Below are positions 53,429 through 62,207 of a stretch of 64,000 bases of DNA, one piece after another; positions within the stretch are counted from its first letter, which is position 1, and each line of letters opens with the position of its first letter. A model generated the notes under the pieces. That model saw only the letters and a program-made list of their open reading frames with translations. It was not told the DNA's origin and did no database searches. The DNA comes from an uncultured Clostridia bacterium. GTDB taxonomy: Bacteria; Bacillota; Clostridia; Lachnospirales; Anaerotignaceae. The DNA is taken from NCBI GenBank assembly GCA_910587195.1, contig CAJUKL010000001.1, positions 74,764 through 138,763 on the forward strand, given 5' to 3'. The translations under genes and the position numbers were made by a program.

Positions 53429-54151
53429 TTATCTCCTTTCTTCTTTTCCAGTTTCAGAAGTTTTATTCTGCTCTATCTTTTCAATTTTTCCATCTGAAAG
53501 ATGAATAATTCTATCGGCATATTCTGAAATTTCTAAGTCATGTGTTACAATTACAAGTGTTTGCTTATTTTTTTGTGCCAAACCTGTAATTAAATCCATC
53601 ATTTCATAAGTTGTTTTGGTATCCAGATTTCCAGTTGGTTCATCTGCAAAAACCACCTGTGGGCTATTGATAAATGCTCTTGCAATACTAACTCTTTGCT
53701 GCTGACCACCACTCATTTCAGAAGGTTTATGATTGGCACGCTCAGAAAGTCCGACCGCATCTAACATTTCTTTTGCTCTTTTATTTCGCTCTGCGGGTGG
53801 AACTTTTCGAAAAATCAAAGGTAATGTTACATTTTCCAAAGCTGTCAAAGTAGAAAGAAGGTTGTAAGACTGAAACACAAAACCAACATATTGCTGCCTA
53901 AATTTTGCCAACTGGTCTTCATTCATTCGCTCCATATGACAACGATTAAAAATAATGCTGCCTTTGGTTGGTTTTTCTAACCCTGCAATCAAATTTAAAA
54001 GTGTTGATTTTCCAGAGCCGGATTTTCCCAACAAACAACAAATTTCCCCATAGGAAATATCTAGGCTGATGTTATTGATTGCTGCTATTTTTTCTTTTCC
54101 CATACGATATACTTTTTTAACATTTTTTATTTGAATGACTTTTTCTGCCAT
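53429..54151 (-). CDS. ABC transporter ATP-binding protein (MacB/LolD type)
   Basis: A 240-residue ATPase from the ATG at 54151 (GGAGG site), first gene of a three-gene operon. Walker A is GKSGSGKST, Q-loop VFQSYNLLSTLTALENV, signature MSGGQQQRVSIARA, Walker B VFADEPTGNLD, and H-loop VTHDLEISEY. The ENVTLPLIF and DEPTGNLD phrases are standard for the FtsX-coupled class. It is transcribed away from marR; the palindrome at 54269-54285 suggests shared control. Confidence 0.93.
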   Translation of the reverse strand: MAEKVIQIKNVKKVYRMGKEKIAAINNISLDISYGEICCLLGKSGSGKSTLLNLIAGLEKPTKGSIIFNRCHMERMNEDQLAKFRQQYVGFVFQSYNLLSTLTALENVTLPLIFRKVPPAERNKRAKEMLDAVGLSERANHKPSEMSGGQQQRVSIARAFINSPQVVFADEPTGNLDTKTTYEMMDLITGLAQKNKQTLVIVTHDLEISEYADRIIHLSDGKIEKIEQNKTSETGKEERR

Positions 54152-54268
54152 AACACGCCTCCTTTCCTTTTTATTGGTGTTAGAAAAAATTATAACCATT
54201 GATAAGACGAGGAATCTCCTATTAAAGTTTCAAAAATTTTTCTAAATTTATAAAAATCCATTCTCATT

Positions 54269-54285
54269 ATAAAATAATTTTATTA
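54269..54285. promoter_or_regulatory. Candidate MarR operator ahead of the ABC operon
   Basis: ATAAAATAATTTTATTA differs from the marR spacer palindrome (54448-54464) at one base. It overlaps a minus-strand TATAAT (54266-54271) that may be the -10 of the ATPase operon. The rest of 54152-54441 is AT-rich and shows nothing else. Confidence 0.55.
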
Positions 54286-54441
54286 CACAATTATTAAAGT
54301 CACAACATAATCTATTACAATTTTCTTAAGATTGGACATCTCTTTTTGATTTCTTTTTTTTGATTTTAAGAATCATAAAATGAAAAATAAACCTTTTTTC
54401 TTTTTTTTCGTAATATTAAATGTATTTTTAAGCATAGGATA

Positions 54442-54470
54442 TTGACAATAAAATAGTTTTATTATAAAAT
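54442..54470 (+). promoter_or_regulatory. marR promoter with palindromic operator filling the spacer
   Basis: TTGACA (54442-54447), 17 bp, TAAAAT (54465-54470). The spacer ATAAAATAGTTTTATTA is a near-perfect palindrome (ATAAAA-TAG-TTTTAT core), the expected position for an autorepressing MarR protein. Confidence 0.65.
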
Positions 54471-54509
54471 GATATTTGCTTTTAAAAACAGATAAAGAGG
54501 GGAAATATC

Positions 54510-55013
54510 ATGCTAGAAACATCTGCCCAAATACTGGCAAAAAAATTATTTGATTTCCAAATACAATGGGGACAGTGGAACAAAAATATGCTTGGTCAAG
54601 TTTTTAATATCAATGGAAAAAATAATATTTCTTTGACATTTCAGCAGTTTATTATTTTAACATTAGTACATAAAATGGAGATAAACACCATTTCACAACT
54701 GGCAGCCTTATTAAATTTAAGTAAAAGTAGTCTGTCCTTAACACTTTCTAAAATGGAACAGGAAAATTTATTAAAAAAGACACCTGCTCCTAAAGGGGAC
54801 GATGGCAGAAAAGTTTATTTATGCATTACCCAAAAAGGGCTTTCTGCTTTAGAAGAAAGGGAACAAAAAACATTGGATTTTTTTATAGAATATTGTCAAA
54901 ACCTTACACAAGAACAAAAAGAAGATTTAGCATTAGGAATTGAAAAATTAAATCATGTTTTAATCCTGTTTTCTAAAACAGATAATCATACCAAAGGAGG
55001 AGCCATCTCATGA
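54510..55013 (+). CDS. MarR-family transcriptional regulator
   Basis: A 167-residue winged-helix regulator (LTFQQFIILTLVHKMEINTISQLAALLNLSKSSLSLTLSKMEQENLLKKTPAPKGDDGRKVYLCITQKGLSALEE; helix-turn-helix around residues 60-85, wing DGRKVYL). It starts the operon for the RND pump and overlaps hlyD by 4 bp. It is expected to repress this operon, and perhaps the divergent ABC operon, until an inducer (a drug, metal or lipid) is bound. The ligand is unknown. Confidence 0.92.
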   Translation: MLETSAQILAKKLFDFQIQWGQWNKNMLGQVFNINGKNNISLTFQQFIILTLVHKMEINTISQLAALLNLSKSSLSLTLSKMEQENLLKKTPAPKGDDGRKVYLCITQKGLSALEEREQKTLDFFIEYCQNLTQEQKEDLALGIEKLNHVLILFSKTDNHTKGGAIS

Positions 55014-56374
55014 AAAAAAATTACACAGCCATGTTAATAACACTAGCCCTTACTTTATCATTAGCTAGTTGTGGCAAAAAAGAAGTGGAAGATATTCCAC
55101 TAGAACCAGAACCAACTGCACGTGCGATAGAAGTTATGCCTCTTTCCAGTGAATCGATTGCAAGTGAATATACTTATTCTGGAAAAGTGGCACCAAATGA
55201 AACAGCAAACGTATTAAGTACCGTTGGTGGAAAAGTGGCACAAGCCAACTATGATATTGGTGACAAAGTAGCAAAAGGTGCTGTTTTATTTCGCATGGAT
55301 ACCACAGATATAGAAAACCAAATCAATGTATTAAGAGCATCTATGACAGCAGTAGAAGCAAGCATTGCTTCTGCACAAACCAATTTAGAATTAGTAAATG
55401 GTGCTACCATGCAGGCACAAATTGATGCTGCCAAAACAGCATTGGAAAATGCAAAATTAAACTATGACAATGTCAAAACAAACTATGAAAATAATAAGGT
55501 TTTGTTTGAAGCAGGTATTTTATCTGAAACAGAAATGAATCAAATACAACTTAGTTATGACAACGCACAAGTTGCTTATCAGCAAGCAGAACAAAATTAT
55601 GATTTAACAGCAAATCAAATTCCGGCTGAAAATCAAAAAAAAGCAGAAGCAGCTTATCAGTCAGCAGTAGCACAAAAGGCTTCTATTGAAGCACAAATCA
55701 AAAGCGCACAAAAAACAATTAGTGATGCTACCATAACAGCACCTATTTCTGGTGTTATTACGGCAAAAAATGTAATTTCTGGAACAGTGCTTTCACAAGC
55801 TGGCCCTGCTTATACCATTACAGACATGAGCAAAGTAAAAATTAATGTCGCGGTTACACAACAAGTGATTAACACAATAGCACCAGGACAGCAGGTGAAT
55901 GTTATACTTTCTGCCATTTCAGAAGAACCATTTCCAGCAACCATTACAACGGTAAATCCTGTTGCAAATCAGCAGGGAACTTTTGATGTGCAAGTAGAAT
56001 TAAACAATTCCAACGGCATTTTAAAAGTGGGTATGTTAGGAGAAGTTTCTTTTACCAAAGAGAGTGCAAATGATACTATTGTATTGCCTAGAAGTTGTAT
56101 TATTGAAAAAGACAATGAAGTTTATGTATACATAGAAGAAAATGGAAAAGCTAAAAAAGTATTGGTAACAACAGGAATTGATACTGGAGAAAATATCCAA
56201 ATTACCAGCGGTTTAGAGGAAGGTATGAATGTCGTCACAAAAGGACAGACCTATCTTACTGATGGTGAAGATGTGCAAGTTATTACAGATACTGTTTTAC
56301 CAGAAGAACAAAATCAAGAACAAGAAGAACAAACAGCAGAACAAAATCTTAGTGACAGCGAAAAGGAGGAATAA
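55010..56374 (+). CDS. Efflux RND periplasmic adaptor lipoprotein (HlyD/MFP family)
   Basis: A 454-residue adaptor that should link the RND pump to the outside. It has a lipoprotein signal (MKKNYTAMLITLALTLSLASCGKK, Cys about 21), the lipoyl half ANVLSTVGGKVAQANYDIGDKVAKGAVLFRMD, a long alpha hairpin (residues about 100-235, Ala/Gln/Lys-rich, ANTNLELV..KASIEAQIKSAQK), the second lipoyl half ATITAPISGVITAKNVISGT, beta-barrel and MP domains, and a Glu/Gln-rich tail. It starts 4 bp inside marR and ends 4 bp before the pump. Confidence 0.93.
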   Translation: MKKNYTAMLITLALTLSLASCGKKEVEDIPLEPEPTARAIEVMPLSSESIASEYTYSGKVAPNETANVLSTVGGKVAQANYDIGDKVAKGAVLFRMDTTDIENQINVLRASMTAVEASIASAQTNLELVNGATMQAQIDAAKTALENAKLNYDNVKTNYENNKVLFEAGILSETEMNQIQLSYDNAQVAYQQAEQNYDLTANQIPAENQKKAEAAYQSAVAQKASIEAQIKSAQKTISDATITAPISGVITAKNVISGTVLSQAGPAYTITDMSKVKINVAVTQQVINTIAPGQQVNVILSAISEEPFPATITTVNPVANQQGTFDVQVELNNSNGILKVGMLGEVSFTKESANDTIVLPRSCIIEKDNEVYVYIEENGKAKKVLVTTGIDTGENIQITSGLEEGMNVVTKGQTYLTDGEDVQVITDTVLPEEQNQEQEEQTAEQNLSDSEKEE

Positions 56375-56377
56375 GGC

Positions 56378-59300
56378 ATGGGGTCCTTATCAAAAATATC
56401 TATACTCCGCCCTGTAACAACGGTTATGGTACTGTTAATGGTTATTTTAGGCGGCATATTATCTTATAGCGGATTGAGCCTTGCAATGATGCCTACAATG
56501 GATATACCGATTGCTATTGTAAGTACAACTTATGTTGGCGCTGGCCCCAATGAAATCGAAACATTGATTTCAAAACCGATTGAAGAAGCTCTATCTTCTA
56601 TCAGCAATATGGATACCGTTACCTCTATCTCATCATCAAACAGTTCTTTTGTGTTGGGACAATTTCAAGATGGTGCCGATATTGATATGGCAGTCATTGA
56701 TATGAGAGAAAAGATTGACATGATAAAAGGTTCTTTACCAGAAGATGCCAATGAACCTATGGTATTAAAAATGGATATCAATGCGCAACCAATTTATGTT
56801 GGTGTTACAAGTGAAAATTTAGACCTAGCACAACTAAATGATTTGCTAGAGGACAATATTGTAAACCGCTTGGAAAGAATTGAAGGAGTGTCTGCTGTTA
56901 GTCTTTCTGGTGGAGATGAAAATGAAATCCAAATTACATTAAATCCAGATAAAATGGACGGATATGGTTTAAGTGCTCCACAATTAGCACAAGCATTAGC
57001 TGCAGAAAACTTAAATTTACCCTCTGGTAGTATTTCACAGGGAAACAGTAAGCTACAAGTTAGAACGATGGGGCAATTTAAATCTTTAGATGATATTCGA
57101 AATGTAATGATTACAACAGGTACAGGTGCAGTTATGCCATTGAGCGATATTGCACAAGTAGAAGAAGTGGTGAAAGAAAGAAGTTCCTACACACTTGTCA
57201 ATGGAAAACAAGGAATTTTAATTTCTATTGACAAAAATTCTACTGCCAATGTTGTAGAAGTGAGTGATTTAATTGCAGAAGCATTAGACAAAATTCAAAA
57301 AGAATATCCAGAACTTAATATACTGATGTTAACAGATACAGCAGACTATATTAAATTGTCTATTAATAACGTAACACAAACCGCATTTCAAAGTGCAATT
57401 ATTGCAGTAATTATCTTATTTTTGTTTTTAAGAAATCCAACAACTTCTTTAATTATTGGTATTTCTATTCCAACTTCTATTTTGGCAACATTTGCTTTGA
57501 TGTATCTTTCTGGAATGACATTAAATGTTATTTCTATGGGTGGTATTACAATAGGAATTGGTATGCTTGTCGACAACTCTGTTGTTGTTATGGATAATGT
57601 TTTTAAATATTGGGACAAAGGCTATTCTGCCAAAGAATCTGCCATGATTGGCTCCAAAGAAATTGGTATGGCAGTTGCAGCCTCCACCTTAACAACAGTA
57701 GCGGTATTTTTACCTTTAACCTTTGTAGAAGGAACGATTGGACAATTATTTAAAGATTTATCTTTTACCATTTGTTTTGCTTTGCTTGCCTCTTTAGTGG
57801 TATCTTTGACTTTTGTACCTATGGCTTGTGCGCAGCTTTTAACAAAAAGAGAACAAAAGAAAAATAAAAGAAAAGGACTTATTACCAAGATATTAGACAT
57901 TTGGGGCAAAGGACTTGAAAAATTAGATTCTTTTTATAGAAAAGTACTTGTGTGGGTACTTCGCCACAAAAAAAGAACCATTTTACTTGTAGTAGCTTGT
58001 TTTATCGGTACATTAGCTTGTGCACCGCTTGCAGGTTTCGACTTTATGCCCGAAACAGATGAAGGTTCTGCTTCCATTTCTATAGAGCTGCCTAAAGGCT
58101 CCAAATTGGAAGACACCCAAAAAATTACAGATGAAGTAGTAAGTAGAATCAAAGATATTCCAGAAATTGATTATTACTATGGCATGGTGGGCTCTGGTAT
58201 GCTTTCCAGTGGTACAGATTCCTCCACTGTTTCGATTAGTTTAGTAGAACTGGAACAAAGAACCAGAAGCACCAACGAAGTTTGTGATGAAATCAAAGAA
58301 ATGCTTTCCAATATTGCAGGGGCAGACATTACAATAAGTGCTTCTAGCAGTGCTATGGGTTCTTTTGGTGGTGCTGATATTTCTTTTAATATTACAGGCT
58401 ATGATTCTGATACTTTACGGGAAGTAGAAAATGAAATTGTAGATTTACTTTCTACCATACCAGGATTAGTAGATGTAGAAGGTTCTTCAGAAGATGTTGT
58501 GCCAGAAGCACGTGTTGTATTGGACAGACAAAAGGCATCACAATATGGCATTACAACATCCTCTCTTGCAAATACCTTAAATACTGCTGTTTCAGGTTCT
58601 GTTGCAACACAGTACAAGGTAAATGACACAGAAATTGATGTACGAATTCGTTATGACCAAAATAAAATGAATTATATCACAGATTTAACCAATATTACCA
58701 TTCGTTCTAATACAGGCGCTTCTATTCCATTAACAGAAGTGGCGAATGTAGAAATTACAGATGGTGCATTACAGATTAATAGAGAAAACCAAAAAAATTA
58801 TGTCAGTGTGAGTGCAAACACAGATGGAATTGATACCAGCGCAGCGCAAAGATTGATTGATGAAAAATTAGCAAGCTATGCTTTCCCAGAAGGCTATGAA
58901 TATGAATATGGCGGCACAACAGAGCAAATGATAGAAGCATTTACAAAACTTGCGCTGGTGTTGGTTATTGCTGTTGCATTAGTATATATGATTATGGCAT
59001 CGCAATTTGAATCTTTAATCTATCCTACTATTGTTATGTTTTCTATGCCTTTAGCAATTACTGGTGGTATTTTAGGGCTTTTAATTACAGGAAACACCAT
59101 TACGGTTACTTCCTTTATGGGCTTTATTATGCTGGTTGGTATGGTTGTAAATAATGCTATTGTCTTAGTAGATTATACAAACCAATTAAGAGAAAGAGGG
59201 CTAGAATGTTTTGACGCTTTAGTAGAAGCTGGGCCAAGCCGTTTGCGTCCTATTTTAATGACAACATTGACAACCATTATTGGTATGCTTCCCATGGCAT

Positions 59301-59578
59301 TAGGTACAGGGGAAGGTACAGAAACCCAAAAATCAATGGCAATTACAATTATATTTGGTATGGCAATTTCAACCATTGTTACATTAATATTGATACCAGT
59401 GCTTTATTTAGGAATCACTAATTTCCGTAATAAATTTAGAAGAAAAAAACCTCCTAAAAATATGAATGGTGAGGAAGAAGATTATACAAAATTTAACACT
59501 AAAGTTAAAATACCAGAAGAAAAAGTGAAACCAAACACAAGAAAATCACCAGCAAAAGATGGAGGATACCAAGTATGA
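56378..59578 (+). CDS. RND-family efflux pump (AcrB/SwrC-like)
   Basis: A 1,066-residue proton-driven pump. The first helix is at about residues 9-30. Two duplicated halves follow, each with a large extracellular loop and helix bundles near 335-480 and 520-540, then 860-1020. The proton-relay motif in TM4 reads GMLVDNSVVVMDN, with Asp-Asn rather than Asp-Asp as in AcrB, common in Gram-positive homologues. GETKDMPEADEGSA-like (FMPETDEGSASISIEL) and VVNNAIVLVDYTNQLRERG are family hallmarks. The tail is Lys/Pro-rich. An AAAGGAGG site precedes the ATG. The substrate is unknown; surfactant, drug or metal export are all possible. Confidence 0.94.
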   Translation: MGSLSKISILRPVTTVMVLLMVILGGILSYSGLSLAMMPTMDIPIAIVSTTYVGAGPNEIETLISKPIEEALSSISNMDTVTSISSSNSSFVLGQFQDGADIDMAVIDMREKIDMIKGSLPEDANEPMVLKMDINAQPIYVGVTSENLDLAQLNDLLEDNIVNRLERIEGVSAVSLSGGDENEIQITLNPDKMDGYGLSAPQLAQALAAENLNLPSGSISQGNSKLQVRTMGQFKSLDDIRNVMITTGTGAVMPLSDIAQVEEVVKERSSYTLVNGKQGILISIDKNSTANVVEVSDLIAEALDKIQKEYPELNILMLTDTADYIKLSINNVTQTAFQSAIIAVIILFLFLRNPTTSLIIGISIPTSILATFALMYLSGMTLNVISMGGITIGIGMLVDNSVVVMDNVFKYWDKGYSAKESAMIGSKEIGMAVAASTLTTVAVFLPLTFVEGTIGQLFKDLSFTICFALLASLVVSLTFVPMACAQLLTKREQKKNKRKGLITKILDIWGKGLEKLDSFYRKVLVWVLRHKKRTILLVVACFIGTLACAPLAGFDFMPETDEGSASISIELPKGSKLEDTQKITDEVVSRIKDIPEIDYYYGMVGSGMLSSGTDSSTVSISLVELEQRTRSTNEVCDEIKEMLSNIAGADITISASSSAMGSFGGADISFNITGYDSDTLREVENEIVDLLSTIPGLVDVEGSSEDVVPEARVVLDRQKASQYGITTSSLANTLNTAVSGSVATQYKVNDTEIDVRIRYDQNKMNYITDLTNITIRSNTGASIPLTEVANVEITDGALQINRENQKNYVSVSANTDGIDTSAAQRLIDEKLASYAFPEGYEYEYGGTTEQMIEAFTKLALVLVIAVALVYMIMASQFESLIYPTIVMFSMPLAITGGILGLLITGNTITVTSFMGFIMLVGMVVNNAIVLVDYTNQLRERGLECFDALVEAGPSRLRPILMTTLTTIIGMLPMALGTGEGTETQKSMAITIIFGMAISTIVTLILIPVLYLGITNFRNKFRRKKPPKNMNGEEEDYTKFNTKVKIPEEKVKPNTRKSPAKDGGYQV

Positions 59579-59913
59579 AAAAAATAGAAATTATTATTCG
59601 CCGTGAAAAAGTTGACGAAGTAAAAAATAAACTCTATGAAATGGGAGCAACTGGAATTATGCTTTCTAACATTGCTGGTTATGGGCAAGATGAGGGTTAT
59701 GTACAAAAGTATAGAGGAAAAGAATGTTATTTTCAAACAGTACAAAAAATAAAATTAGAAACAGTAGTAAAAGATGAGCAAGTTGGACCAATTATCCAAA
59801 TTGTTATGGATTTAGCACGTACAGGCAAACCAGGTGATGGCAGAATCTATGTTTATGATGTTTGTGATGTTGTGCGTATTCGCACAGGAGAAAGAGGCAT
59901 TGATGCCTTGTAA
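59575..59913 (+). CDS. P-II family regulatory protein coupled to an RND pump
   Basis: A 112-residue trimeric signal protein of the GlnB/GlnK superfamily. It overlaps the pump stop by 4 bp (ATGA), so it is translated with it. Hallmarks are intact: N-terminal MKKIEIIIRREK, the T-loop GYGQDEGYVQKYRGKECY, the second P-II signature GKPGDGRIYVYDV and the RIRTGERG end, which form the ATP/2-oxoglutarate site. The uridylylated Tyr51 of GlnB is Cys51 here (Tyr46 is kept and Tyr52 follows). Standard P-II genes lie by amtB or glnA. A linkage to RND pumps is a described minority context, and this fits it. Confidence 0.9.
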   Translation: MKKIEIIIRREKVDEVKNKLYEMGATGIMLSNIAGYGQDEGYVQKYRGKECYFQTVQKIKLETVVKDEQVGPIIQIVMDLARTGKPGDGRIYVYDVCDVVRIRTGERGIDAL

Positions 59914-59932
59914 AGAACTTTCGTTCTGTTCC

Positions 59933-59971
59933 GTTTGCGACTGGGAAAACTTCGTTTTCCCAGTCGCAAAC
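59933..59971. repeat. Perfect 18-bp hairpin after the P-II gene, with repeat-family fragment
   Basis: GTTTGCGACTGGGAAAAC and its complement (59933-59950, 59954-59971) around a TTC loop make a very stable stem. The loop and inner arm GGGAAAAC-TTC-GTTTTCCC resemble module two of the dispersed repeat, and the preceding AAAGAACTTTCGTTCTGTTCC (59912-59932) matches module parts too. There is no T-run, so it may be a processing or stabilising structure. TTGACAGACTG at 59980-59990 also occurs at 4358-4368. Confidence 0.7.
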
Positions 59972-60062
59972 AGAAGTTTATTGACAGACTGAACATTTTA
60001 AAATTTTATTCTTTCTATGCAATATTTTTTATGCGGTTACCCTAATTTTTTTCAAAAAGCTA

Positions 60063-60091
60063 TTTACAAATAAAATAAATAGGTGTATGAT
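60063..60091 (+). promoter_or_regulatory. Sigma-A promoter of the rib operon
   Basis: TTTACA (60063-60068), 17 bp, TATGAT (60086-60091). Start near 60098, 12 nt before the FMN aptamer. Confidence 0.65.
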
Positions 60092-60109
60092 AATAAAAAA
60101 ATAAAATAG

Positions 60110-60226
60110 TTTCTTCAGGGCAGGGCGTAATTCCCGACCGGTGGTAAAAGTCCACGAGCGAATTTTTTTATTTGCTGACATGGTGTAATTCCATGACCGA
60201 CAGTATAGTCTGGATGGGAGAAGAAA
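60110..60226 (+). promoter_or_regulatory. FMN riboswitch (RFN element)
   Basis: The aptamer has the closing stem TTTCTTC/GAAGAAA (60110-60116, 60220-60226), the conserved AGGGCGTAATTCCCGACCGG, GGTAAAAGTCCACGAGCG and ATTCCATGACCGACAGT with GTCTGGATGGGAG. All the standard RFN core elements are there. FMN binding should favour termination before ribD. Confidence 0.96.
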
Positions 60227-60290
60227 AAACAATAACATAACTTTCTATGTTTTATTTGTGTAACATAGAATGATAATGATGTTGTAATTT

Positions 60291-60324
60291 GCCCTGGAAT
60301 GCATTTGTATTTCAGGGTTTTTTT
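60291..60324 (+). terminator. First rib leader terminator
   Basis: GCCCTGGAA..TTTCAGGG (60291-60299, 60310-60317) followed by T7. The left arm is also able to pair with TTCAGGGC in the aptamer (60115-60122), suggesting an antiterminator competition. Confidence 0.75.
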
Positions 60325-60403
60325 ATAGTCGTTATTATGATAAAAAGTATGTCAACAGATTTTTGATATGCTGCTATTTTGTTATTTTTTTAACGATATT
60401 TTT

Positions 60404-60435
60404 GCCCTGTATTTTTAATTATACAGGGCTTTTTT
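60404..60435 (+). terminator. Second rib leader terminator
   Basis: GCCCTGTAT-TTTTAATT-ATACAGGGC (60404-60429) with T6, ending 7 nt before the TTTGGAGG ribosome site of ribD. It duplicates the function of the terminator 110 nt upstream and shares the GCCCTG arm. Confidence 0.8.
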
Positions 60436-60452
60436 GTTTGGAGGTATTTTTT

Positions 60453-61547
60453 ATGATAGAAAAATATATGAAAATGGCAATAGAGCTTGCACAGCTTGGT
60501 AGAGGGCATACAAATCCAAATCCGCTTGTGGGTGCTGTTATTGTCAAAAATAATAAAGTAATTGGAGAGGGATACCATCAATATTATGGAGGGCTTCATG
60601 CCGAAAGAAACGCCTTTGCCAACTGTATAGAAGATTGTTCTAATGCAGATTTATATGTTACCTTAGAGCCTTGCTGTCATTATGGTAAAACACCTCCCTG
60701 CACTGATATTATTATAGAAAAAAAGATAAAACGAGTATTTATTGGTTCAAATGACCCTAACCCACTAGTAGCAGGAAAGGGCATAGAACAATTAAAACAA
60801 CATGGAATTGAAGTTTATACTGAAATATTAAAACAAGAATGTGATGCTTTAAATACTATATTTTTTCATTATATAAAAACAAAACAACCCTATGTTGTTA
60901 TGAAATATGCCATGACAGCAGACGGAAAAATTGCCACCTACACAGGAGATAGCAAATGGATTACAGGAGAACAGGCAAGAAAACAGGTTCATAGCATGAG
61001 AAATGCACTTTCCAGCATTATGGTAGGAATTGGTACTGTTTTAGCTGATAATCCTTTGTTAAACTGCCGTATAAAAAATGGAAAAAATCCAGTTCGTATT
61101 ATTTGTGATAGTACCCTAAAAATTCCTTTAGAAAGCCAAATTGTACAAACTGCAAAGGAAATCAAAACCATTATTGCATTTGCACAAAAGCAGGAACAAA
61201 AACAAAAAGCATTAGAACAAGCAGGAATACAACTTTTATATTTACCAAATAAGGAAAATAAAGTTGATTTAAAGGCACTTATGGAAGAATTAGGAAAACA
61301 GTCTATAGATAGTGTTTTATTAGAGGGTGGTGGAACGTTAAACGAGTGTGCGTTGCATTTGGGTCTTGTCAATAGAGTAGAAGTTTATATTGCTCCTAAA
61401 CTATTTGGAGGGAGTGCAGCAAAATCTCCCATAGAAGGGAAGGGTGTTTCCCTTGCAAAAGATGCTTATGGGCTATGTCTTAAAAATGTTCAGAAAGTAG
61501 GAGAAGATATTTTATTAGAATATGATGTCAATAAAAGGGGGGAGTAA
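60453..61547 (+). CDS. ribD: Bifunctional riboflavin deaminase/reductase
   Basis: Deaminates and then reduces the pyrimidine intermediate of riboflavin synthesis. Start ATG 60453 after TTTGGAGG, 364 residues. The N-terminal cytidine-deaminase-like domain has LHAERNAF and EPCCHYGKTPPCTD (Zn ligands His and two Cys). The reductase domain shows VVMKYAMTADGKIAT, SKWITGEQAR, VGIGTVLADNPLLNCR, VLLEGGGTLNECA. The operon order is ribD, ribE, ribBA, ribH as in Bacillus, with an FMN riboswitch at the head. Confidence 0.96.
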   Translation: MIEKYMKMAIELAQLGRGHTNPNPLVGAVIVKNNKVIGEGYHQYYGGLHAERNAFANCIEDCSNADLYVTLEPCCHYGKTPPCTDIIIEKKIKRVFIGSNDPNPLVAGKGIEQLKQHGIEVYTEILKQECDALNTIFFHYIKTKQPYVVMKYAMTADGKIATYTGDSKWITGEQARKQVHSMRNALSSIMVGIGTVLADNPLLNCRIKNGKNPVRIICDSTLKIPLESQIVQTAKEIKTIIAFAQKQEQKQKALEQAGIQLLYLPNKENKVDLKALMEELGKQSIDSVLLEGGGTLNECALHLGLVNRVEVYIAPKLFGGSAAKSPIEGKGVSLAKDAYGLCLKNVQKVGEDILLEYDVNKRGE

Positions 61548-61548
61548 A

Positions 61549-62196
61549 GTGTTTACAGGAATTATTGAGGAAATTGGAAAGGTTACCGCAATCGAAAGAG
61601 GAAATCATTCTGCAAAATTAGTCATATCTGCAAATAAAATATTGCAGGATATTCATTTAGGCGATAGTATTGCTGTAAACGGAATTTGCTTAACAGCTTG
61701 TCATATTTCAAATTCAGATTTTACAGCAGATGTTATGGCAGAAACCATGCACCGCAGCAATTTAGGAAGTCTGCAAAAAGGTTCTTCTGTTAATTTGGAA
61801 AGAGCAATGTTAGCAAATGGGCGATTTGGAGGACACATTGTTTCAGGTCATGTGGATGGCACAGGAATTATTTCTAATTTTAAAAAAGATGAAAATGCCA
61901 TTTGGGTTACCATAAAAGCCAGTCCGAATTTATTAAAATATATTGTAGAAAAAGGTTCTATTGCCATTGATGGTATTAGTTTAACTGTCGCCTTTGTGGA
62001 TAATAGTTGCTTTAAAGTTTCGATTATTCCACATACGGCGGAGGAAACCATTCTTTTGCATAAAAAAGCAGGGGATACCGTTAATTTAGAATGTGATATT
62101 ATTGGAAAATATGTAGAAAAATTACTTTATTATAAAGAGCAAAAAAAAGAACAAGCAGGAATTACTTTAGAATTTTTACAAAATAATGGATTTTAG
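61549..62196 (+). CDS. ribE: Riboflavin synthase alpha subunit
   Basis: Makes riboflavin from two lumazine molecules. The start is GTG at 61549 (one base past the ribD stop) with GGGGGGAG before it; this yields the canonical [13 protein letters not shown]-terminus and 215 residues. Two lumazine-binding barrel halves are visible: [16 protein letters not shown] and [16 protein letters not shown], with [11 protein letters not shown] and [10 protein letters not shown]. An upstream in-frame ATG inside ribD is rejected. Confidence 0.95.
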   Translation: MFTGIIEEIGKVTAIERGNHSAKLVISANKILQDIHLGDSIAVNGICLTACHISNSDFTADVMAETMHRSNLGSLQKGSSVNLERAMLANGRFGGHIVSGHVDGTGIISNFKKDENAIWVTIKASPNLLKYIVEKGSIAIDGISLTVAFVDNSCFKVSIIPHTAEETILLHKKAGDTVNLECDIIGKYVEKLLYYKEQKKEQAGITLEFLQNNGF

Positions 62197-62207
62197 GAGG
62201 AAAGCAA

